A DNA stretch of 59,820 nucleotides from Olavius algarvensis associated proteobacterium Delta 3 (GCA_903231505.1 CAFBRK010000059.1:1-59820), one strand, 5' to 3'; shown: positions 37,385 to 46,530, counted from the stretch's first letter. Numbers and translations are program-made. Notes: a model not told the origin generated them from the sequence alone.

Positions 37385-37411
37385 GTATAAAATCGCACAG
37401 CGATTTTATAC
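37385..37411. promoter_or_regulatory. Perfect 12-base inverted repeat upstream of pgpA
   Basis: Arms GTATAAAATCGC (37385-37396) and GCGATTTTATAC (37400-37411) flank a 3-base loop ACA. It lies between larC and pgpA. It could be an operator for the pgpA operon, or the terminator hairpin of larC, which is transcribed towards it. No long T tract follows in either direction, so the role is open. Confidence 0.5.
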
Positions 37412-37509
37412 CAGACATTTCATATCCGCTCATGGGACCAGGGATCTCTTCCGTCGTGCCTTCACAGGCCGGCTGTGCTGCAATCCGCAGAGACACTGAA
37501 AGTGTGCCC

Positions 37510-37538
37510 GTCATGCCGGACATGATCCGGCATCCAGT
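37510..37538. repeat. Short palindromic intergenic repeat
   Basis: The segment reads TGCCGGACATGATCCGGCA with flanking GTCA and TCCAG, a dyad of a type widely scattered in proteobacterial genomes. It lies in the otherwise empty 313-base gap between pgpA and larC. No other gene is visible in that gap. Confidence 0.45.
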
Positions 37539-37659
37539 GCCCGTGCCACGTATAAATCTTGATTCCAGATACCGGATACCGTCCGGCAGAAGATCCGCCG
37601 GAAGGCCAAACAGTTGAAGAGAGCCGCATCCCCCATGTGTGCTGCCGTTCGGAAAGGCT

Positions 37660-38823
37660 CTAATTGCCTGTGCTTCTCAGGATGGCCTCGTAGACCCGGC
37701 GGATCGGGATCCCCTGCTCTCGGGCAATCTTTCGGCACACCTCGAACTCGGGAACGATGCGCGCGGTACCGTCCGCTTCAACGATGCGTTTGGCCCGAAC
37801 GCTTCCGAACGGCGTGTCAACGGTCACCGGTTCCCGATCCAGACATTTTCGCTGAACCATGGAATGCCGAACACCGATGGAGGTGGTTTCCGATAATAAT
37901 CGGCCCATGAGCTTCTCTTTCAGCGGCAGCGGGCCCAACACATGGATCACGGTGCCCGGTCGGTTTTTCTTCATGTGGACCGGCGTCCAATACACGTCGA
38001 GAGCGCCGTCCTCGAACAGGGCTTCCATAAGATATCCGATCCACTCCGGGTTCATGTCGTCAACAGTAGTTTCCAGAACCGCGATGGTCTCGTCTCCGGG
38101 CTCGTGGGTGTCCCCGTGTCCCAGGACGATTCGGAGCAGGTTCGGACGATCTGCCAGCACCCGCTGACCTGCCCCGTACCCGATCGTCTCAATACGCATC
38201 TTGGGCATGTCACCCACCAACTCGGCCAGGGCAGCCACAATGGCCGCGCCGGTCGGTGTCACCAGTTCAGCGTCAACGCCGGATCCATAAACGGGTAATC
38301 CTTTGAGTATCTCCACGGTGGCAGGGGCGGGGATCGGCAACCGCCCGTGCTGGGACGTCACGAAACCGGAACCCAGCGGCAGGGGCGAGGCCACCAGGCG
38401 GTCGACCTCGAGGTGCTCCAGGCCCAGCGCGGTGCCCACAATGTCCACGATCGCATCCACAGCGCCGACTTCATGAAAATGCACATCATCGACCCGGCAC
38501 CCGTGGATTTTGGCTTCGGCTTCGGCAAGCTTTTTAAATACGGAAAGGCTCCGCTCTTTCACCCGATCGGGGAGCCGGCCGGACGCGATCATGTGCCGGA
38601 TATCGGCGTGGGTGCGTGGCCCGCTGTCATCCGTGACACGGACGTTGAGATCGCACGCGGTGATCCCGTTTCGCAGGACGGTCTCGGTCTCCAGGGAAAA
38701 GCCTGCAAGGGGCAGCTGGTCCAGTTGATCCGTCAGCCAGTCCCGGGAAACACCCAGATCGAGAAGGGCGCCGAGGGTCATATCTCCGCTGATTCCGGAA
38801 AAACAATCGAAGTAAGCGATCAT
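37660..38823 (-). CDS. larC: LarC, nickel-insertion protein for the pincer cofactor
   Basis: 387 residues (DUF111 family). It opens IAYFDCFSGISGDMTLGALL and has VHFHEVGAVDAIVDIVGTAL and TTVDDMNPEWIGYLMEAL. LarC inserts nickel into the pyridinium dithiocarboxylate nucleotide used by lactate racemase and related LarA enzymes. Here the two halves are in one frame, unlike species where a frameshift joins them. No larA, larB or larE is in the window, so this copy serves an enzyme encoded elsewhere. Confidence 0.93.
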   Translation of the reverse strand: MIAYFDCFSGISGDMTLGALLDLGVSRDWLTDQLDQLPLAGFSLETETVLRNGITACDLNVRVTDDSGPRTHADIRHMIASGRLPDRVKERSLSVFKKLAEAEAKIHGCRVDDVHFHEVGAVDAIVDIVGTALGLEHLEVDRLVASPLPLGSGFVTSQHGRLPIPAPATVEILKGLPVYGSGVDAELVTPTGAAIVAALAELVGDMPKMRIETIGYGAGQRVLADRPNLLRIVLGHGDTHEPGDETIAVLETTVDDMNPEWIGYLMEALFEDGALDVYWTPVHMKKNRPGTVIHVLGPLPLKEKLMGRLLSETTSIGVRHSMVQRKCLDREPVTVDTPFGSVRAKRIVEADGTARIVPEFEVCRKIAREQGIPIRRVYEAILRSTGN

Positions 38824-38838
38824 AATCTCTCACAGGTT

Positions 38839-39712
38839 TTAGAAGCTATATAATCTCTCACAGAGCGCCCAGAGTTCACAGAGATTAATTTCTTTGGTTT
38901 GCCGGTTTCGCCGGTTTGCCGGTTTAGCCTGTTGGCCTGTTGGCCTGTTGGCCCGTGGGCCCGTTTGCCCGTGGGCCCGTCTGCCCGCCTGTCCGGCGAA
39001 GTCCGGAAGGCGAAGACGGATTGGCCCGCCTGCCCGTTGGCCAGTAGTACATGTCATTTGCCGCCTGTCGGCAGCGTCATTCAGTCATTTGTACCGCTTC
39101 GCGGATCGTCATTCGTTGTCCTCAGACCTCCGACCTCTGACCTCCAACCCGCTGGCGGGCGGGCAAGCATCCAGAATCCAGAATCCAGTATCCAGCCCCC
39201 CAAATGCGGGCAAGCCCTTAACCTTGAGCCCTGTGCCCTGAGCCTTTGGCCCTGAGCCCTCTGCCCGTGGGCCCGCGGCCCCGTATGCCCGTTGGCCGGT
39301 TTGGCCGGTTGGCCAGTTAGCCCGCCTGTCCTGAGCCTGTCGAAGGGTTTGCCGGTTGTACTCGGATACAAGATCCAAGACTCAGGATTCAGGATATGAA
39401 AGACAATCAATCAGTTTCCACCCCATGAGACATCCATCCAGTATCCTGGGTCTTGAATCCTGAAACCCGACACCTGCCCTCTGACCTCCGACCCGCCAAA
39501 GGCGGGCAAGCCCTGTACCTTAAGCCCCCTGCCCTGTGCCTTTAGCCCTGTGCCCTGAGCCCTGAATCCTTTCAGCTTTCAACTTTGAGCTTTCAGCTCA
39601 TCAAGTATCCAGCATCCAGTCCCCTCACCCCACCAGATAGCTTGTATCCTGTATCCTGGATCTTGAATCTTCCATCCAGTATCCAGCATCCAGCATCCAG
39701 TATCCAGTATCA
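38839..39712. repeat. Long mosaic repeat tract
   Basis: About 870 bases without a credible gene. It begins with CACAGAG words, then a stretch dominated by TTGGCCCGT/GGGCCCGT units (about 38900-39010 and 39255-39330), then CCAGAATCCAG and ATCCTGAATC-type words, ending in ATCCAGTATCCAG. The same words make up 1-297, 49929-50126 and 59530-59820. Open frames on both strands translate repeat units only. The tract runs into the stop codon of the peptidase gene at 39710. Confidence 0.88.
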
Positions 39713-40843
39713 AGCCTCCGCGTGCAAGCGGATAATCTCCATCACCAACTCCGCCGCCCTGACCATGTCCGCCAGGGCAATGGATTCCCGTACGGTGTGA
39801 ATGTCCAGGGGTCCGGTGCCGAGCACACCGGTGATAATCCCGTTCTGAAAAAAGATATTGGCATCAGCCCCGCCGCCGGTGGACCTGGTCGCCATATTCC
39901 GCCCCAGGTTTGAGGCTGCCCGTCGGGCCAGCAATACAACGGGATGGTCATCCGCAACGTCGGTGCGTGCAAACTGTTCGGACACGTGGATTTCCGCCCG
40001 GGGAAGGCCGTCCCCGGGTTCGGATCGATGCGCGTCCACGGTATTTTCGAAGGCTTCCGTGATACGGCGGGTCAGGCGTTGAAGTTTTTCGTCACTGTGG
40101 CTTCGGGCTTCTCCGGTCACCGAGACGCGGTCCGGTACAATATTCGTGGCAATTCCGCCGTCGATAAGCCCGATATTGCATGTGGTTTCCGCATCGATCC
40201 GTCCCACATCCAGTGCGGCAATGGCCTGTGCCGCCAGCGCAATGGCGTTAATGCCCGATTCGGGGGCGGCTCCGGCATGGGCCGCCCTGCCGTGAACCAC
40301 GATGTCGAACCGGTTTGCCGACGGTGCGCGGATCACCACGGCCTCCGTATCCCTGGAGTCGAGCACGTAACCGAACCGGGCCCGCAGGTGGCCGAAATCC
40401 AGATGCTTGGCGCCAAGGAGTCCGATCTCCTCACAGATGGTCAATACCAGATCGATCGGCCCGTGGGGCAGATCGCGGGTCACCAGGACACGAAGAATTT
40501 CCAGCAGAACGGCAATGGCGCTCTTGTCGTCGGCCCCGAGGATAGTGGCCCCATCACTGAAGAATATACCGTCTTTGCAAACCGGCTGGATCCCTCGTCC
40601 GGGTTCCACGGTGTCCATATGGGCGCTCAAGAGCATGGGGGCAACATCCCGGTTGCCGGAAAACCGTGCGATCAGGTTGCCGGTCTGTCCGCCGATGCGC
40701 TCCCCGGCGTGATCCACAATGGTTTCCGCTCCCAGATCATCGAGCATCGGCCGAAGGATCCGGACCAGTTGCCCCTCCTCCTTTGAAATGCTGTCGATTC
40801 GGACCAGTCGCTGAAATGTGTCGGCCAGTTTTTTCGGATCCAT
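39710..40843 (-). CDS. M20 family peptidase, PepT-like
   Basis: About 377 residues. Metal ligands are visible in LSAHMDTVEPG (His, Asp), GADDKSAIAVL (bridging Asp), CEEIGLLGAKHLD (Glu-Glu) and the C-terminal DIHTVRE (His). A dimerisation lid lies between about 175 and 290. Tripeptidase T and M20B relatives remove N-terminal residues from peptides in the cytoplasm. ATG 40843 is preferred; 40858 is an in-frame alternative. The stop codon lies in repeat sequence (ATCCAGTATCAAG), so the repeat inserted at or trimmed the very end of the gene. Confidence 0.86.
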   Translation of the reverse strand: MDPKKLADTFQRLVRIDSISKEEGQLVRILRPMLDDLGAETIVDHAGERIGGQTGNLIARFSGNRDVAPMLLSAHMDTVEPGRGIQPVCKDGIFFSDGATILGADDKSAIAVLLEILRVLVTRDLPHGPIDLVLTICEEIGLLGAKHLDFGHLRARFGYVLDSRDTEAVVIRAPSANRFDIVVHGRAAHAGAAPESGINAIALAAQAIAALDVGRIDAETTCNIGLIDGGIATNIVPDRVSVTGEARSHSDEKLQRLTRRITEAFENTVDAHRSEPGDGLPRAEIHVSEQFARTDVADDHPVVLLARRAASNLGRNMATRSTGGGADANIFFQNGIITGVLGTGPLDIHTVRESIALADMVRAAELVMEIIRLHAEA

Positions 40844-41012
40844 CACTGATGAATGCATCGCTCAATCGAATGTCTTGGGTGGATCAAGGGAAACCGATTG
40901 TCTCCGGAAGCTATTCAGCTGTATAGCAAAATATGTCCCGAAACGAAATAAGAGGAAACGCCGACCCGACTCGGACATCAGAGCCGGGGCCGGTTTCCGC
41001 GATGAGATGTTA

Positions 41013-41041
41013 TTGACAAAACAGGAGACGGGACCTATAGA
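41013..41041 (+). promoter_or_regulatory. Promoter of selC
   Basis: TTGACA (41013-41018), a 17-base spacer, and TATAGA (41036-41041) form a near-consensus sigma-70 promoter. Transcription should begin about 8-10 bases before the tRNA 5' end at 41058, as is usual for single tRNA genes. Confidence 0.85.
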
Positions 41042-41057
41042 AAGGGGCGTTTCATTC

Positions 41058-41155
41058 GGAAGTGCGCAGCTAGCTGGTGCGGCTCCCGGACTTCAAATTC
41101 GGTGTGGGGCGTTAACACCGTCCCGGGTGGGTTCGATTCCCATGCACTTCCGCCA
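41058..41155 (+). tRNA. selC: tRNA-Sec (anticodon UCA)
   Basis: A 98-base tRNA with the features of bacterial selenocysteine tRNA. It has an 8-base-pair acceptor stem (GGAAGTGC at 41058-41065 with GCACTTCC at 41144-41151), anticodon TCA at 41093-41095 in CTTCAAA, a long variable arm, GGTTCGATTCC in the T arm, and an encoded CCA at 41153-41155. It inserts selenocysteine at UGA codons and implies a Sec machinery elsewhere in the genome. Its last 26 bases are repeated at 44212-44237, marking it as an integration site. Confidence 0.97.
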
Positions 41156-41436
41156 TTTTAATTATTATAACAATATCTTATAAAACAAACGGAGTTGCGG
41201 ATCATCTATAATATAGTGGGGAACGATGCCACGCGATGGTTCCCGTGGTCCAGAGGAGGATTGTCGACCGATATCACAACCGCAGCATCAAGCCTTGATC
41301 GCCTCGTCAGCCGATTTTACCATCTTCATCGCACCATCAGCCGTAGTAATTAATCTTACTTATCGTTGCTTACAAGCTAAACGTGTCTGGATTCACCGAG
41401 GGCGATATGGTGACTGGTCTCGACGGGTTGAAATGA
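41156..41436. other. Left end of the islet, no gene seen
   Basis: 281 bases between selC and the universal-stress frame. It begins AT-rich, has the hairpin GGGAAC...GTTCCC (41219-41244), and shows no frame with a ribosome binding site or recognisable residues. No integrase fragment could be recognised in any of the six frames. Confidence 0.5.
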
Positions 41437-42117
41437 TCAATCCTTCGAGCGCACCATCAATACCGACACCGATGCTTGATTGGCCACCTTGTCGGGAACG
41501 GAGCCGAAGAGCCACCGTCGAACAGCCCATTCGTCCGACGCCCCGATAATGATGAGATCGTAATCGGCGACGATGTTGATGATGCCATGACTGATGTCGG
41601 TGTCGATAACGGCGGCGATTTCAGCGGTGACGCCCACTTCTTTCAAAATGTCGCGCACGAATTCTTCGCCGGAGTCTTGATGAGATTGCCGACTTTCGGG
41701 GTCAAAGGCAGATACGGCATCGGAATAGTCCCGGTCTAACAGAACCGTCATGGCCGTTATCGTGGCCCCCCATTGCACAGCCAGTTGTTGAGCTACTTGC
41801 AGCCCCAGCTTAGTGTGCGGACCGCCGCCGACAGGTACGAGAATCCGGTCAACCTTGCTTAAGCTATTATCCTTTAGGACCAGGATATTGCGGTCCGCAA
41901 CTTTGGCCACTCCTGCCACATTGGTGCCACGCAGAAGGGGACCGCGGACCTCGCCCCGCCAACCCATAAGAATGAGGTCCGTTTGTTCGATATCAGCAAT
42001 ATTCAGCAGGGCAGATGGTACGCTGTGGGCCACCAAGGCACTGGCTCGGGCGCGGATCCCTTGTTCGGTGGCGCGCCTGGATGCCACATCCAGGAGCGTT
42101 TCCTGTTCGCGGCGCAT
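41437..42117 (-). CDS. Universal-stress (UspA) domains, severed tail of the permease
   Basis: 226 residues: the end of one UspA domain (TDLILMGWRGEVRGPLLRG) and a complete second one (VDRILVPVGGGPHTKLGL to DLIIIGASDEWAVRRWLFGS, with SVLMVR). The first domain lacks its N-terminal strand, which is found at the end of the permease frame just upstream. The two frames are in register: 24 bases (eight codons) and one TAG separate them. So this is probably the C-terminal part of an amino acid permease-UspA protein of about 750 residues. ATG 42117 has only a weak ribosome site, so independent translation is uncertain. Confidence 0.75.
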   Translation of the reverse strand: MRREQETLLDVASRRATEQGIRARASALVAHSVPSALLNIADIEQTDLILMGWRGEVRGPLLRGTNVAGVAKVADRNILVLKDNSLSKVDRILVPVGGGPHTKLGLQVAQQLAVQWGATITAMTVLLDRDYSDAVSAFDPESRQSHQDSGEEFVRDILKEVGVTAEIAAVIDTDISHGIINIVADYDLIIIGASDEWAVRRWLFGSVPDKVANQASVSVLMVRSKD

Positions 42118-42141
42118 TTTCTCGAATTCGATACGGCCGGC

Positions 42142-43698
42142 CTATAGAGGCGTCTGCCTCGGAAGGCTCACAACGTGAGCCAGATGCAGACGAGCCCTTC
42201 TGGCCTTGGCCAGCGCCGTGCCCACACGGAGCAGCGCTTCTTCCGTGGCAGGATTGGAAAGGGGCAAGAGGATCACGGGGAATGCATCCCGCCGGGCCGC
42301 CGCATATTCTTCCGCTTTGGCCACAAGCGGCCTGATAACTTTCTTCTCCCACAGATCATTGGATACGCCCACAAGTTGCGTATGTTCGCGTAAAAATAAG
42401 ACATACCAGATCAAGGTGCCGGCGATGAGGCCCAATCCGATCAGGATCGTCGGCCGGCTCGTTATGCCCATCACAAACAGGCAGCCCAGCAACCCCAGGA
42501 TAGGTACCGCCGGGTACAGCGGGGTCTTAAAGCTGGGCTTGTACCAGTCCAATTCCGCATGCCGCATGACCATGCAGGCCAGGGAGATGAACGCGTAGAG
42601 CAAGAGGCTCAGAAATGCACCCACCTCTGCAATCAGCTCAAGATGGGAGCCTAAAATGACCAGTAGGACCATGGTCAATCCACCGGTGACGAAGATGGAT
42701 CGGTACGGCGTTCTGAATCGAGGATGGATTGTATTGAACCAATCGGGCATCAGGCGATCCCGTCCCATGGCGAAGCTGATCCGTGAGGCGGCCATAATGC
42801 TGGCATTGGCCGAGGATACCGTGGCGAATATGCCGCCGAGCAAAATCAGATAATAGCCTGTCTTCCCCATCAGCATTCGGGCCAGTTCCATGAGAATCGT
42901 CTCGGTGGCCATGTTGGGATCGTCCCACCGGAGCAGTCCGACAACGCAGAATTCTACCAGACAATATACCACGGTCACAACGACGACCGAACCGACCACC
43001 GCAATCGGCAGATTCCGGTGCGGGTTTTTTATCTCTTCTGAAACCGCAGCAATTTCAGCAAAACCCATGAATGTTACAAACAGAACGGGGGTCACCACCA
43101 AAAACCCCGAAATGCCGATCTCGGGGGGGATTAATGGACGCAGGTTCTCCACGTCAACCTCCGATACGGCAACCACGAAAAACACGGTGAGCGCAATGAG
43201 AAGCCCTGCGACGATCACGTTCTGGGTGCCCCCGGTCTCTTTGGCGCCGATGAAATTGAGCCCTGTGAGCAAACCCGTCATAATCAGTGCCAGCCACACG
43301 TGTGATATGGACAAGACATCCCCTACATAGTATCCGAAGCCGATCATATAGAAGGCAGAGGCGAATATAAGGCTCAGCCACAAACACCACCCCATGACTG
43401 TACCCATCATGGGACCAAAGGCCCTCACAATGAACAGATAACCGCCCCCGGACAACGGCATGCCGGTGGCTAACTCGGACATGCAGAAGGCTATCAAGAC
43501 AGCGACCAGCCCGCAGAGAGCAAATGCGAGCACCACGACAGGTCCAGCCTTGGCTGCGGCAATCCCCGGCAGCACAAAGATTCCTGCGCATACCATTGTG
43601 CCGATGCCAATCGACATCGCAGCACCGAGCCCAAGCTCACGCGCCAGTTCAGTACCGGTGTCGTCGTCCGGAAGATCTCCCTTTAGGTTTTTATCCAT
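42142..43698 (-). CDS. APC-family amino acid permease with truncated UspA tail
   Basis: 518 residues. About twelve helices (residues 25-430) start with the APC signature SIGIGTMVCAGIFVLPG. A cytoplasmic tail follows with EEYAAARRDAFPVILLPLSN, the first strand of a universal-stress domain, and stops at an in-frame TAG (42142-42144). APC-UspA fusions are a known architecture, so the stop probably cuts a longer protein, whose remainder is at 41437-42117. It would import or exchange amino acids across the inner membrane. It lies in the islet integrated at selC. Confidence 0.88.
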   Translation of the reverse strand: MDKNLKGDLPDDDTGTELARELGLGAAMSIGIGTMVCAGIFVLPGIAAAKAGPVVVLAFALCGLVAVLIAFCMSELATGMPLSGGGYLFIVRAFGPMMGTVMGWCLWLSLIFASAFYMIGFGYYVGDVLSISHVWLALIMTGLLTGLNFIGAKETGGTQNVIVAGLLIALTVFFVVAVSEVDVENLRPLIPPEIGISGFLVVTPVLFVTFMGFAEIAAVSEEIKNPHRNLPIAVVGSVVVVTVVYCLVEFCVVGLLRWDDPNMATETILMELARMLMGKTGYYLILLGGIFATVSSANASIMAASRISFAMGRDRLMPDWFNTIHPRFRTPYRSIFVTGGLTMVLLVILGSHLELIAEVGAFLSLLLYAFISLACMVMRHAELDWYKPSFKTPLYPAVPILGLLGCLFVMGITSRPTILIGLGLIAGTLIWYVLFLREHTQLVGVSNDLWEKKVIRPLVAKAEEYAAARRDAFPVILLPLSNPATEEALLRVGTALAKARRARLHLAHVVSLPRQTPL

Positions 43699-44211
43699 TA
43701 TTCAAGCTTCTCCCCGCTCCACAAAAAAGGCTGAGAATTGTCAGATCTGCCTGCCCCTGAATCACCAAACAGGATAAAAAATGACGACGCTAATGGATAT
43801 CCATGATTCTGCTAAAGTTTTAAACTCATGCATACCCGCATCAGTCGAAACTGTCATTTTGCTGTTACGCGGTCTAGAATGGTATTGGTATCCGAAAACT
43901 TCAAACAATCAATATTTTCCAATATCGGCTAACTTCACGTAAGTTGCATGCATTTTTAGGATATCTGAACTGACTACTATTGCCAACAGTGCGCACCGTC
44001 AAAACACTACCCTCGGTGCTCATGGCAACAGACTATCTTCTATATCAGGCCGATTAGCCACCGCAAAAAGTTGGGTGCTACGGTTGGTGAAAAGGAGTTG
44101 CCGGAATCCTTGATAATGGCACATCAAGAAAAAGGCGCCGGATAAGTTCCGGACATATTTTTTTATATGTCTAATTATATGATATAATTAAACACTTATA
44201 GCAAGTGCTTT
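43699..44211. other. AT-rich right end of the islet, no gene seen
   Basis: About 510 bases without a credible reading frame, more AT-rich than its surroundings towards the right. Immediately before the selC-derived repeat are a perfect palindrome TAATTATA (44172-44179), TGA, TATAATTA (44183-44190), and a small inverted repeat CACTT/AAGTG. These could be recombinase or excisionase sites. No promoter was assigned. Confidence 0.5.
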
Positions 44212-44379
44212 GGTTCGATTCCCATGCACTTCCGCCACATATCCTTGGTACCCGGCACCATGCCCTTTCCTCTGTCTGCCAAGTCCCCGAGCCGGCGTCA
44301 TCAGCCGGTGCCGGTGGCACCTTCATACGTTCCCATGCCCCGCTGGTAATGCCCCGTGCATGCACTTTTCCGGCCCGTA

Positions 44380-46530
44380 TCACTCCGTCTTTCTCATGGC
44401 CTGCTGTATCGTTTCCAGATTATTTCGAAATACATCGTTTTGGGGGGCCAGGCGCACCGCCTCGGAGAGCTGTCGGACCGCCTCGTGTAAACGACCGGCG
44501 CTTGCCAGGGCGATTCCCAGATTGTTTCGGACATTCGGGCTGTCTCTCAGTGTCAACTGCCGTTCGAAAACAGCGACGGCACCGGACGGGTTATTTGCCT
44601 TCACCATGCCTTCCCCTAAAAGACCCAGAGCATCGAGATCCTCCGGGTCCTCGCGCAGCATCAGGGAGAGCAGGCCGATGGCGTCCGTCGACCTGTTTTG
44701 GGCCAAAAGGGAACGGGCCAACATAAGCCGGGTTTCCCGCTGTGTGGATGTGTACCGAAGGGCATGCCGCAGATGGGATTCCGCCTCCTTTGCCCGGCCG
44801 GTATCCAAGAGGGCCTGTGCCAGTACTTCCCGGCTCTTCGGGCTATCCGGGGCATTTTCGACGGCGATGCGCAGCCGCGCGATCGCCGCCTCGAAATCTC
44901 CGTCGGCAAGCAGGATGATCGACAGATTCGTGTTGGCAACCGGGTTCTGAGGATAGAGACGGAGTGCCCGCTCGAGATGGTAACGCGCTCGGCCGACATC
45001 TCCGACAGAGTAAAGCGCACTGGCCAGATTGGTGTGAACCGCGTCGTAGTCGGGATCGATTCGGATCGATTCGCGGTAATGGAATATGGCGTCCTCGATG
45101 CGTCCGTCTCGAAAATGGGCTAATCCCAAACAACTGTGGGCGCGGGCATTGTCCTCCGTCAGGGCCAGTGCCCGCTCGAACAGGACCGCGCTGTTTCTCC
45201 AGTGACCGACTTGGCGTGCCGAAAGCACGCCGAGTATTGCCAGTGCAAGGATACCGCCGCACCAAAGCATCATTCTCCGACGGCGCCGGCCGGCAAGCAA
45301 TTCGGGCAGCCCCCAGGCCGCGATAAGAAACAGCCCAATGATAGGGACATAGCTGTAGCGGTCGGCCACTCCCTGACTGCCGACCTGGACAAGGCCGATG
45401 ACCGGAACCAGCATTCCCAGATAGCCGAACCAGCCGACAAAAAGATAGGGACGTTGCTTGGCATAGCGCACCGCCAGATAACTGATGCCGGCCAGGATCA
45501 TGAGCGAGCCGAAAAGCTCCACGGGGCCGAGACCGAATCTGGGATGCGGATAATACACCACCAGGTGCCGGGGCCATACGGTTTTGATGGCATACCACAC
45601 GTACGCCACAATGGCGTTAAAGACTCGCACATCCAATGGAAAGGCTTCCAGTGTTTTCACGGCACCGGCCTGTCCCTGGGCGAAGACGGTCAGTATGGAA
45701 GACAGGGCCGATAAACACAAAAAGGGGATTTTTTCGACCACCAGGGCGGCTAGTTTTCGGACGTTTTTCCCTGACCGCAGCGAGATGTCAGGGACCCGTC
45801 CCAACGGCCAGAAATCGAAGAGCAACAGCAGAAACGGCAGTGTCACCATCATCGGCTTTGCCATGATGGACAGGGCAAAGCACGCCAGGGATAGCACATA
45901 GGGGCCGGGACGTTTTTCCCGTGCATATGGGATGTAAAAGTAGACGGCAAGGAACCCGAAACAGGCGCTCAGCACGTCCTTACGCTCGCTGATCATCGCA
46001 ACCGATTCCACATGCAGGGGATGCAGGGCAAACAATGCGGCGACAAACGCGCTTTTCCACAGGGCACCGGTCATCCGCGTCAAGAGCAAAAGAAGCAGCA
46101 CCGTATTGACGATATGGATCATCACGCTGGTCTGGTGGTGCGCACCGGCGTTCAGGCCGAAGAACTGGCAATCGGCCATGTGGGATATCCAGGTCAGGGG
46201 ATGCCAATTGGCCCCATGGAACGTCGTAAACGCCCAGTAAATATTCTCCCATGTCAGGCCATTTGTCACGCGGACATTGTTGGTCACATAGCCGCGGTCA
46301 TCGAAATCCACAAAGCCAAAGTTCTTTACCGGCCGATAGACAAGCAAAACCGCGACCGCCAGCAGCAGCGCCAGCAGGACCGACAGGCGTCGGTGTGGAT
46401 CCATAGCCGTTCCCGCATCCAACGGTCTCCGGCCGTCAGGCCATGAGGCGGTGCCCGGGGTTGCGCCCAAATGTTGATTGTTTCTCACGCCGATGGATCC
46501 CTTTGTTATCGGATGGGGCATACGCTCCAT
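44380..46530 (-). CDS. TMTC-like GT-C glycosyltransferase with about seven TPRs
   Basis: 716 residues. The membrane part has FGFVDFDDRGYVTNN, NWHPLTWISHMADC, AHHQTS and HPLHVESVAMISERKD, the same loops as the 25992 gene, and the two are similar along the whole membrane domain. About seven TPRs follow from residue 460 (AHSCLGLAHFRDGRIEDA, VRNNLGIALASAGRLHEA and others), against four in the closest relatives. It stands alone, 12 kb from the array and 142 bases beyond the right boundary of the selC islet. A recent duplicate with an expanded TPR tail is the simplest reading. An internal start near MDPHRR (residue 43) is possible. Confidence 0.83.
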   Translation of the reverse strand: MERMPHPITKGSIGVRNNQHLGATPGTASWPDGRRPLDAGTAMDPHRRLSVLLALLLAVAVLLVYRPVKNFGFVDFDDRGYVTNNVRVTNGLTWENIYWAFTTFHGANWHPLTWISHMADCQFFGLNAGAHHQTSVMIHIVNTVLLLLLLTRMTGALWKSAFVAALFALHPLHVESVAMISERKDVLSACFGFLAVYFYIPYAREKRPGPYVLSLACFALSIMAKPMMVTLPFLLLLFDFWPLGRVPDISLRSGKNVRKLAALVVEKIPFLCLSALSSILTVFAQGQAGAVKTLEAFPLDVRVFNAIVAYVWYAIKTVWPRHLVVYYPHPRFGLGPVELFGSLMILAGISYLAVRYAKQRPYLFVGWFGYLGMLVPVIGLVQVGSQGVADRYSYVPIIGLFLIAAWGLPELLAGRRRRRMMLWCGGILALAILGVLSARQVGHWRNSAVLFERALALTEDNARAHSCLGLAHFRDGRIEDAIFHYRESIRIDPDYDAVHTNLASALYSVGDVGRARYHLERALRLYPQNPVANTNLSIILLADGDFEAAIARLRIAVENAPDSPKSREVLAQALLDTGRAKEAESHLRHALRYTSTQRETRLMLARSLLAQNRSTDAIGLLSLMLREDPEDLDALGLLGEGMVKANNPSGAVAVFERQLTLRDSPNVRNNLGIALASAGRLHEAVRQLSEAVRLAPQNDVFRNNLETIQQAMRKTE

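Larger units (their letters stand above)
41130..44237. mobile_element. Small genomic islet integrated at selC
   Basis: The final 26 bases of selC (41130-41155, starting GGTTCGATTCCCATGC and ending CCGCCA) recur exactly at 44212-44237 in the same orientation. This is the signature of site-specific integration into a tRNA 3' end. The 3.08 kb after selC carries the split permease/universal-stress genes and no recognisable integrase, so it is either a decayed or trans-mobilised islet. A hairpin GGGAAC/GTTCCC lies at 41219-41244 and AT-rich palindromes lie just before the right copy. Confidence 0.82.

Noticed and set aside
38894..39410. Several small open frames on both strands
   Set aside because: They only translate the mosaic repeat (for example GPRANGPTG-like peptides) and have no ribosome binding site.
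41219..41244. Hairpin GGGAAC/GTTCCC as a terminator or integrase site
   Set aside because: No T tract follows and no matching copy is seen at the other end of the islet, so no function was assigned.
44212..44237. Second tRNA gene
   Set aside because: Only the 26-base 3' end of tRNA-Sec is present, with no acceptor 5' strand or anticodon arm, so it is an attachment-site copy.
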